DNA from: CAZNSX01 sp964575845
GTDB taxonomy: Bacteria; UBA8248; CAZNSX01
Direction: 5' to 3'
Length of the DNA: 64,000 bases
Assembly (NCBI GenBank): GCA_964575845.1
Contig: CAZNSX010000001.1
Coordinates: 124,001-188,000, forward strand
Part shown: piece by piece, positions 58,571-64,000 of the stretch
How the letters are laid out: every line of letters begins with the position of its first letter
Position numbering within the stretch: position 1 is the stretch's first letter
Translations under genes and position numbers: made by a program
Notes under the pieces: generated by a model
What the model was told of the DNA's origin: nothing
Seen by the model: only the letters and a program-made list of their open reading frames with translations
Databases searched by the model: none

Positions 58571-58855
58571 ATGCCGTACGTACTGATCAGACATAAAGTG
58601 GATGACTATACGAAGTGGAAGCCTGTGTTCGACGAGCACGCTGCCGCTCGCAAGGCCGCTGGTTCCAGGGGTGGTATTCTCTATCGCAATGTCGATGAGC
58701 CTGAGGAGACACTGATCCTCGTGGAGGTGGATGACCTGGAGAAGATGCGCCAGTTTTTCCAGTCCGAGGATTTGCGAGAGGCGATGCAGCGGGGTGGTGT
58801 TTCTGACCGCCCTGACGTGTATTTTCTTGATGAAGGTGAACGATTTTCCGCGTGA
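58571..58855 (+). CDS. Small dimeric alpha/beta-barrel protein (ABM/cyclase-like)
   Basis: A 94-residue protein of the ferredoxin-like dimeric barrel class. The sequence MPYVLIRHKVDDYTKWKPVFDEHAAARKAAGSRGG, then ILVEVDDLEKMRQFFQSEDLREAMQRGGV and PDVYFLDE, matches a widespread family often labelled cyclase or antibiotic-biosynthesis-monooxygenase-like. The ATG follows a GTAGGTGATATGCT-type weak site. It lies about 100 bases after ilvC. No defined activity can be assigned. Confidence 0.8.
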   Translation: MPYVLIRHKVDDYTKWKPVFDEHAAARKAAGSRGGILYRNVDEPEETLILVEVDDLEKMRQFFQSEDLREAMQRGGVSDRPDVYFLDEGERFSA

Positions 58856-59073
58856 TTGACAGATTCCAGCCCGGCTTCTCTTAAAGTCCAAGCAGCGATG
58901 ATGGCCCACCCTCAGCAACTCAACCATGAGGCACGGCCAGTCGGCTTCGCATAACACACCACACCCGGCTCCGCTTCATCCCGCGCAAACCGCCTTCCCT
59001 GTATTTCAGCGGCTCCGGAGGGCACGTCCGCCGAGAAGCTCACGAGAGGAAAGGACAAAGAAGGTGAGTCGCT

Positions 59074-59272
59074 ATGCCGAAATTCATGAGCGGGTATACG
59101 TTGCCACAGGGGGCTTCACCCGCGAGCAGCTAAATCAGCCTTCCCGGACTGAACAAAGGAGACTTTGGCCGGCCGGTTCCAGGAGATGGGGATGCCCTAT
59201 GACGGCATCATTCGGCCCGAGCCGGAAGGCGATCGAGGTGTGATTGAGGAGGCATCAAAGCAAAGTTGGTGA
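59074..59272 (+). pseudogene. Broken DUF4242-like small protein gene
   Basis: Three frames in sequence give one recognisable small protein: MPKFMSGYTLPQG from ATG 59074, then GFTREQLNQPSRTEQR after a shift, then FQEMGMPYDGIIRPEPEGDR and VIEEA ending at TGA 59270-59272. The middle third of the expected domain (the Cys-containing strand) is missing. So the gene has at least two frameshifts and an internal deletion. It is the only feature in the 58856-59366 stretch. An unrelated open frame across it is spurious. Confidence 0.7.
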
Positions 59273-59366
59273 GTGGGCCCAGGCTTCCCCCACTCTTCCA
59301 AATGTGAAAATTCTTTTGACCTAAGATTGATTTTCATTTAAGATATTTTTGGGTTTAGCGATTAAG

Positions 59367-59394
59367 CCGCGCCGGGTAAAGGCGCGGTCTTTTT
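59367..59394 (+). terminator. Rho-independent terminator ahead of the ccm operon
   Basis: CCGCGCC at 59367-59373 pairs perfectly with GGCGCGG at 59381-59387 around a 7-base loop, followed directly by TCTTTTT. It isolates the ccm operon from upstream transcription, unless it serves as an attenuator, since it ends only 17 bases before the ccmE ATG. Confidence 0.75.
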
Positions 59395-59410
59395 GAAGGG
59401 GTCGAGTGAA

Positions 59411-59854
59411 ATGAGGCGCAAGCGATTCAAGTTTACTCTAGGCGGCCTCCTGGTTGCGGGGGCCATCGTCTATCTGGTCTATGCTGGCTTTGAGAGCGGC
59501 TACACCTATTACCTCACGGTGGATGAGCTCCAGGTCCGGGCCTCTGAGGTTCGGGACAGCAATCTTCGGGTGGCCGGCACCGTGGCCCAGGGCACGTTGA
59601 GGCGAAACCCCGGGACAATGGAGATAACCTTCCGGCTGGAGGGCACAAAGGGGCAGCTGCCCGTTTACTACAAGGGCGTCCCACCCGACCTTCTCCAGAA
59701 TGGCGTCGAAGTGGTTGCCGAGGGCAGGCTCACGGCCGATGGCCATTTCCGGGCAAAGACCCTTCTCACCGCTTGCCCCTCTAAATATGAGGAGAAGTTG
59801 GAGGGCGATGGGGCCAAATCCCTCCTCCCTGAGGGCAAAAAGCGGGAACCTTAA
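59411..59854 (+). CDS. ccmE: Cytochrome c maturation heme chaperone CcmE, CxxxY type
   Basis: About 147 residues. A membrane anchor (FTLGGLLVAGAIVYLVYAGF) is followed by an OB-fold periplasmic domain: LRVAGTVAQGTLRRNPGTMEITFRLEGTKGQLPVYYKGVPPDLL, then VVAEGRLTADGHFRAKTLLTACPSKYEEK. The heme-binding HxxxY of standard CcmE is replaced by C-x3-Y (CPSKY), the variant known from archaea and some Desulfovibrio-like bacteria. CcmE carries heme to CcmF. The ATG at 59411 is preferred to a TTG at 59393. First gene of the operon. Confidence 0.92.
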   Translation: MRRKRFKFTLGGLLVAGAIVYLVYAGFESGYTYYLTVDELQVRASEVRDSNLRVAGTVAQGTLRRNPGTMEITFRLEGTKGQLPVYYKGVPPDLLQNGVEVVAEGRLTADGHFRAKTLLTACPSKYEEKLEGDGAKSLLPEGKKREP

Positions 59855-60004
59855 CGAGCATTCGGCGCAGGGTATTCCGGGGCTGTTGCTTTTCCCGGAG
59901 TGCTTCCTTGGCCGTCCTCAGGCCTTCCCCCTTCCGACGTTTAAGTTCTGAGGCCTGCCTCGTTTTGAAGGTCCCGATGGAACCCAAGACCGGAGAGAAA
60001 TTTA

Positions 60005-61954
60005 GTGGCAGAAGTCGGCCATTACGCACTGCTGACAGCTCTTTTCCTTTCGGCCTACTCCGCCCTGAGTTCCCTGCTTGGGGCTAAGGCCCGGCGGACG
60101 GACTTTATCTCCAGCGGGGAGAGGGCCGCCTTTGTCGCCACGGGCCTTCTGACGGTTGCTTCCCTGGCCCTCATTTTCCTGCTCATCCAGAAGGATTTCT
60201 CCATTGAATACGTGGCCTCCCATGTGAACCGGGCTCTCCCCTTCTTCTACACACTTTCCGCCTTCTGGGCCGGGCAAAAGGGCTCTCTCCTTCTCTGGGG
60301 CTGGCTCGTGGCCCTTTTCGGCATCATCGCCCTCCTTCAGTACCGAAAGAAGCACCGAGAGATGATGCCCTATGTCAATGCCGTCTGCATGGGCACGGCC
60401 TTCTTCTTCGTCCTGCTCATGATAGCGTCCACCGACCCTTTCGAGCGGCTCTCCTTCGTGCCCATAGATGGCCAGGGGCTCAACCCCCTGCTACAGAATC
60501 CGGGAATGGTGCTGCATCCGCCGACGCTATACCTGGGGTATGTGGGCTTCACCGTTCCCTTTGCCTTTGCGTTAGCGGCCCTGGCCACGGGCAAACTGGA
60601 TGCTGGCTGGATTAGAACCACGCGGCGCTGGACCCTTTTCTCCTGGTTTTTCCTCGGCTTGGGAATCCTTCTGGGGGCCAAATGGGCCTATGTGGAGCTG
60701 GGCTGGGGAGGCTATTGGGGCTGGGACCCGGTGGAGAACGCTTCCCTCATGCCTTGGCTCACGGGCACGGCCTTTCTGCATTCGATGATGATCCAAGAGA
60801 AGCGGGGGATGCTTAAAGTCTGGAACCTGGTGCTCATAAATGTCACTTTTTCTCTTTGCATCTTCGGCACTTTCATCACCCGAAGCGGTGTCATCTCATC
60901 GGTGCATGCTTTTGGTCAGTCTTCGATCGGCTATTTCTTCCTGGTTTTCATGGTCGGGGTCGTTATCTTTTTCATATGGCTCATCCTGCATCGCCTTCCC
61001 CTACTTCAGAGCGAGAACGCTCTGGATTCCCTGGTTTCACGGGAGAGCAGCTTCCTATTCAACAACCTCATCCTCGTGGGAGCCGCCTTCGCCGTCTTCT
61101 GGGGCACTATTTTCCCCCTCATCTCAGAGGCTGTGAGAGGGGTCAAGGTGACGGTGGGCCCGCCCTTTTTTAACCAGGTGAACGTACCCATCGGTCTCGC
61201 CCTGTTGTTCTTAACAGGAGTATGCCCACTAATCGCCTGGCGGAGGGCCTCATGGAGAAACCTGAAACGGAATTTTTTGACCCCCACCCTTGCCACTTTC
61301 GTGGGGGTGGTGGTCCTGGTGGCGGCAGGAGTGAGACACTCTGAGGCTCTCATCGCCTTTGCCCTGGCCGTCTTCGTGGTGGCGAGTGTTCTCCTGGAAT
61401 TCCTGCAGGCGGCTCAGGCGAGGAGGCGTCTCTACGGCCGCGGGTGGCTCTGGGCACTTGCGAGCCTTGCCGCCCGCAATAAACGCCGCTACGGAGGATA
61501 CGTAATACACCTGGGAATGGTGGCCATGTTTGTGGGCTTTGCCGGCTCCTCCGCCTTCAGGCAGGTGGAGGAAGTGGTGCTGAAGAAAGGTGAGGACGCT
61601 GTCATCGGCAATTACCGGCTGAGGTACGAGGGACTTTCCTTGAAGAGGACTCCGCTTCTGGATTCCATTACGGCCGAACTCTCGGTCTCCCGTAATGGAG
61701 TCCCTGTGGGAAAACTCTGGCCCGAGAAGAGACGCTACCACAAGCCAGTCCAGCCCACGACCGAGGTGGCCATCCGCAGCACCCTCAAAGAGGACCTCTA
61801 CGCCATATTTGCCGATTTCCAGGCGGATGGGAGAGCCTCTTTCAAGTTCCTCGTGAACCCCCTTGTGACCTGGATATGGCTGGGCGGGCTAATCCTGACC
61901 CTGGGCACCATAGTAGTCTACCTGCCCCGAAGAATGGGCCAGAGAAAAGGTTAG
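60005..61954 (+). CDS. ccmF: Cytochrome c heme lyase subunit CcmF
   Basis: A 649-residue protein with about 14-15 membrane helices that attaches heme to apocytochromes. The tryptophan-rich WWD motif is ELGWGGYWGWDPVENASLMPWL near 233. Conserved His segments are LHPPTLYLGYVGFTVPFAFALAAL near 170 and HSMMIQEKRGMLKVWNL near 258. A late periplasmic domain (YRLRYEGLSLKRTPL) and a final helix complete the family architecture. GTG 60005 begins about 150 bases after ccmE; that gap holds no gene. Confidence 0.95.
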   Translation: MAEVGHYALLTALFLSAYSALSSLLGAKARRTDFISSGERAAFVATGLLTVASLALIFLLIQKDFSIEYVASHVNRALPFFYTLSAFWAGQKGSLLLWGWLVALFGIIALLQYRKKHREMMPYVNAVCMGTAFFFVLLMIASTDPFERLSFVPIDGQGLNPLLQNPGMVLHPPTLYLGYVGFTVPFAFALAALATGKLDAGWIRTTRRWTLFSWFFLGLGILLGAKWAYVELGWGGYWGWDPVENASLMPWLTGTAFLHSMMIQEKRGMLKVWNLVLINVTFSLCIFGTFITRSGVISSVHAFGQSSIGYFFLVFMVGVVIFFIWLILHRLPLLQSENALDSLVSRESSFLFNNLILVGAAFAVFWGTIFPLISEAVRGVKVTVGPPFFNQVNVPIGLALLFLTGVCPLIAWRRASWRNLKRNFLTPTLATFVGVVVLVAAGVRHSEALIAFALAVFVVASVLLEFLQAAQARRRLYGRGWLWALASLAARNKRRYGGYVIHLGMVAMFVGFAGSSAFRQVEEVVLKKGEDAVIGNYRLRYEGLSLKRTPLLDSITAELSVSRNGVPVGKLWPEKRRYHKPVQPTTEVAIRSTLKEDLYAIFADFQADGRASFKFLVNPLVTWIWLGGLILTLGTIVVYLPRRMGQRKG

Positions 61955-61958
61955 GTGC

Positions 61959-62444
61959 GTGACTATCGTTATTATTATTATGGTGGTGGCGGCTCTGCTT
62001 GTTGCCGTCTGGCCCCTGCTTAGACCTTCCCCGGCACCTATCTCCTCGAGAACCTCTTTCCGAGAGAAGCTCCCATCTCTGCTCGAAACCAAGGAGTCCC
62101 TCTATGAGGCCATCAAAGAGCTGGAGTTTGACCGCCAGGCCGAGAAGCTCTCCGAAGAGGATTTCAAGGTCTTGACCGGGGTCTACCGCGAAAGGGCCCT
62201 CGCGGTGCTGCGGCAGATAGATGAGGCAGAGAAGCTTGAGGTGCGGGAGGAGCCCAATAACCTGGAGCTCGAACTGGAGAGGGAAATATCGGCCCTGAGG
62301 GGCGTGCCTCATGAAGGAAAGGGTGGTGAAAAGGGACTACCGGAAACGGCTCTTTGCTCTGGATGTGGAAGCCCGCTGAGTGAAGACGACCGCTTCTGCT
62401 CCTCCTGTGGGAAGAGGGTCCAGGGAGAGGGGGAGGCATCGTGA
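61959..62444 (+). CDS. CcmI-like membrane-anchored protein with C-terminal zinc ribbon
   Basis: A 161-residue protein. One N-terminal helix (IVIIIMVVAALLVAVWPLL) is followed by a helical segment KESLYEAIKELEFDRQAEKLSEEDFKVLTGVYRERALAVL, resembling the first coiled-coil part of CcmI. The C-terminus is a zinc ribbon, CSGCGSPLSEDDRFCSSCG (two CxxC pairs). GTG 61959 comes 4 bases after the ccmF stop, and its end overlaps the next gene. It probably helps cytochrome c maturation, in place of full-length CcmI/CcmH, which are absent so far. Confidence 0.75.
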   Translation: MTIVIIIMVVAALLVAVWPLLRPSPAPISSRTSFREKLPSLLETKESLYEAIKELEFDRQAEKLSEEDFKVLTGVYRERALAVLRQIDEAEKLEVREEPNNLELELEREISALRGVPHEGKGGEKGLPETALCSGCGSPLSEDDRFCSSCGKRVQGEGEAS

Positions 62445-63247
62445 GGTCTCTTCCGCTTCTCCTGGCCCTCCTCTTGGCTTTTGTGTCGGGGGAGCTGCGG
62501 GCGGAAAGCCCCGAGACGAAGGAAGGCCTCAGGCTTGCCCTTAACCGTCTCTGGGTTCAGAAGCGTGAGGGTGGCTTCTACTTCATGGAGCTCTTCCGGT
62601 TCGAAGGGAAGCTCCCCTCCGGGGGAGGGCTTCACTTTTCCCTCCCGCCCGATGCAAGGCTTTTGGACGACCCTCACGGGAGGGGGCGGCACAATTTTAT
62701 CCCCGAGCCCGGAGGTCTCCTCCTCAAAGAAGAGGTTCCGGCCAAGGGCAAGATGGTGGCCCTTGCCTATGGGGTTGCAAGCTCAACTGAGCGCTTCCTC
62801 TGGGAGCGACGCTTTCTCTACCCTACAGACCTCTTCGAGATTTGGGTCGAAAAGGCTGGGCTCCGGTTCAAAGCACCCGGCATGGAACTTCTGGGAGAGA
62901 CCGAATTCGGGGGAAAGGCTTATCTGCGCTATGCTTACCCTCGGGCAGAGGCTGGAGCCAGGATAGCCCTGGAGCTGAGCCCCCCCGGGCTGGCCCTGGA
63001 CTTCAAGCCCTTCTATTATGCCCTGGTGGCCCTTTTCCTTCTGGGAGGCCCCGTCTGGGCGAGCGTTAGGCGGCGGCGGGATTTAGGGAAGCGGGAGGAG
63101 CTCCTCAGAGCCATAGCCCTTCTGGATGACCAGTTTGCCGAAGGCTCCCTCTCGGCCTCCGAGCATCTAAAGCTTCGGGAGGACAAGATACGGAGGCTTA
63201 AGGCCATTTCGGGGCTCACGGGGAAGAGGGACCGTGCTCAAGGTTGA
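62441..63247 (+). CDS. Unknown exported, single-pass membrane protein in the ccm operon
   Basis: A 268-residue protein. The signal peptide RSLPLLLALLLAFVSGELRA is followed by an extracytoplasmic beta-rich domain of about 160 residues. Then comes one helix (FYYALVALFLLGGPVWASV) and a cytosolic charged coil (REELLRAIALLDDQFAEGSLSASEHLKLREDKIRRLKAI). The last segment resembles the SHOCT/CcmI-like helical pieces of neighbouring proteins. It overlaps the zinc-ribbon gene (4 bases) and ccmA (14 bases), so it is translated with them. No family is recognised; a role in heme delivery is suggested only by position. Confidence 0.75.
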   Translation: MRSLPLLLALLLAFVSGELRAESPETKEGLRLALNRLWVQKREGGFYFMELFRFEGKLPSGGGLHFSLPPDARLLDDPHGRGRHNFIPEPGGLLLKEEVPAKGKMVALAYGVASSTERFLWERRFLYPTDLFEIWVEKAGLRFKAPGMELLGETEFGGKAYLRYAYPRAEAGARIALELSPPGLALDFKPFYYALVALFLLGGPVWASVRRRRDLGKREELLRAIALLDDQFAEGSLSASEHLKLREDKIRRLKAISGLTGKRDRAQG

Positions 63248-63932
63248 GGCCCTATCCAAGCAATACGGCCCCATTCGGGCCTTAGAGGAGGTGAGCTTTG
63301 AGCTTGAGGGGGGGCGAGCCCTTACCTTCCTCGGGCCTAACGGCGCCGGAAAGACGACCCTCATCCGCATCCTGGCCCTACTAATGAAGCCGACTTCAGG
63401 CTCTCTTACTTTGGGGGGTGAGAATCTTTTCCAGGCGGGTGATGGAGTCCGGCGGAAGATCGGCCTCATCTCCCACAGCCCCTTCCTTTACGCTGCCCTT
63501 ACGCCTTTGGAGAACCTACTTTTCTATGGCCGAATGTTCAGCCTGGAGGCCCCACGGGAGAGAGCCCTCGCGGTTTTGGAAGAGGTGGGGCTCACGGCCC
63601 GCATGCATGACCCTGTGCGGGTCCTCTCCCGGGGCATGGTGCAGCGCCTTGCCATCGCACGGGCCATACTGCATGAGCCTCTTCTGCTTCTCTTTGATGA
63701 GCCCTATACGGGCCTGGACTATGCCGCGGCAAAGCGCTTGACCGAGACCCTCGCGGGTCTCAAGCGCGAAGACCGGCTCCTCATCATGACGACCCACAAC
63801 TTCGCCCAGGGGCTTGAGCTGTCCGATAGGGTCGCCATCCTTCGCCGCGGATGCTGCGTCTACCAGGGCGAGGCGGGCGCTCTCCTGCCCCGAGAGCTTG
63901 AGGCCCTATACCTGGAAAAGATCTCCCCGTGA
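63234..63932 (+). CDS. ccmA: Heme exporter ATPase CcmA
   Basis: A 232-residue ABC ATPase. Walker A is GPNGAGKTT near residue 34, the Q-loop region follows, the signature is LSRGMVQRLAIARAI near 130 and Walker B is LLLLFDEPYTGLD near 150. With CcmB (next gene) it forms the transporter that drives release of holo-CcmE. GTG 63234 lies within the end of the preceding gene, and its stop overlaps the ccmB start (GTGA). The context makes CcmA much more likely than an unrelated ABC ATPase. Confidence 0.9.
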   Translation: MLKVEALSKQYGPIRALEEVSFELEGGRALTFLGPNGAGKTTLIRILALLMKPTSGSLTLGGENLFQAGDGVRRKIGLISHSPFLYAALTPLENLLFYGRMFSLEAPRERALAVLEEVGLTARMHDPVRVLSRGMVQRLAIARAILHEPLLLLFDEPYTGLDYAAAKRLTETLAGLKREDRLLIMTTHNFAQGLELSDRVAILRRGCCVYQGEAGALLPRELEALYLEKISP

Positions 63933-64000
63933 GAACCATCCTGAGGGCTACTCTTGCCATAATCTGGAAGGACCTCCGGGCGGAGCTCCGTACAAAGGAG
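63929..64000 (+). CDS. ccmB: Heme exporter permease CcmB, N-terminal fragment (runs off right edge)
   Basis: GTG at 63929 overlaps the ccmA TGA by 4 bases. The 24 codons before the window edge read IIWKDLRAELRTKE after a short start, matching the KDL..E.R..E cytosolic N-terminus of CcmB. Its position after ccmA agrees. The rest lies outside the window. Confidence 0.85.
   Translation, partial: MRTILRATLAIIWKDLRAELRTKE

Noticed and set aside
58926..59243. 105-residue open frame after the small barrel protein
   Set aside because: Its middle overlaps one frame of the broken DUF4242-like gene, and its N-terminal part is low-complexity with no ribosome site.

Overview
The window reads as one contig of a GC-rich bacterial genome. 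Peptidoglycan synthesis (Ddl), CcmABEF cytochrome c maturation and many GTG/TTG starts support this. The metabolism looks anaerobic or facultative: molybdenum hydroxylases, ETF, CoA transferase, acyl-CoA dehydrogenase, a phosphotransacylase/kinase pair, AMP-forming acetyl-CoA synthetase, a NifB-dependent nitrogenase-like system, a CxxxY-type CcmE and a probable selenoprotein. A Desulfobacterota-like or related lineage would fit, but no phylogenetic marker here settles it. A 100-N assembly gap sits inside a repeat-rich gene at about 21.5 kb.

Layout. 0-5 kb (minus strand): a three-subunit molybdenum hydroxylase operon. Downstream of it an AT-rich gene is sandwiched between the operon end and a decayed copy of the same hydroxylase 3' end. 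5-12.9 kb (plus strand): a tightly packed gene series. It starts with a protein derived from an ISNCY-type transposase, then a dienoyl-CoA-hydratase-like crotonase and a GNAT, then a NifH-like Fe protein, NifB, a NifX-like protein and NifD/NifK-like subunits. The NifD-like subunit keeps all three cluster cysteines and the cofactor cysteine. The NifK-like subunit keeps only one of three cluster cysteine positions. This is not classical nitrogenase. 12.9-16.4 kb: an AT-rich island with a tRNA-like 3' fragment, a decayed Mutator/IS256 transposase and a large TPR protein with a HEPN-like C-terminus. 16.4-21 kb: CoA transferase, MeaB, a MetH-activation-domain protein, CutA and a frameshifted ADP-ribosylglycohydrolase. 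21-28.7 kb: a tandem-repeat beta-propeller lipoprotein-like or exported protein, an F420/NADP reductase-like protein, acetyl-CoA synthetase, an AT-rich trypsin-like protease and EtfBA.

29-36.3 kb: a DUF1326/DUF2182 pair, an Nfu-type scaffold, and a minus-strand chain (phosphotransacylase, acetate kinase-like, HpcH aldolase, Ddl, lipase-like hydrolase). 36.5-37.9 kb: sulfur carrier, JAMM protease and Rrf2 regulator behind a promoter overlapped by inverted repeats. 37.9-41.5 kb: glutamine synthetase, AmtB and an OmpR-type regulator. 41.5-45.1 kb: CO-dehydrogenase-like FAD and 2Fe-2S subunits with MoxR and VWA maturation proteins, but no large subunit. 45.4-49.7 kb: MtaB, a SAM hydrolase, and a TauE/SafE-DUF1634 pair downstream of a DsbA-like gene. 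That gene has an in-frame TGA in a CxxU motif followed by a SECIS-like hairpin. 50-54 kb: a TRAP transporter flanked by same-orientation IS91-type transposase remnants. 54-58.9 kb: acyl-CoA dehydrogenase, P1 peptidase, an NMT1-like binding protein and IlvC. 59.4-64 kb: a ccm operon running off the right edge.

The most notable items are the nitrogenase-like operon with asymmetric cluster ligands and its transposase-derived first gene, the DsbA-like selenoprotein, and the sulfur-carrier/JAMM/Rrf2 unit with its candidate operator.
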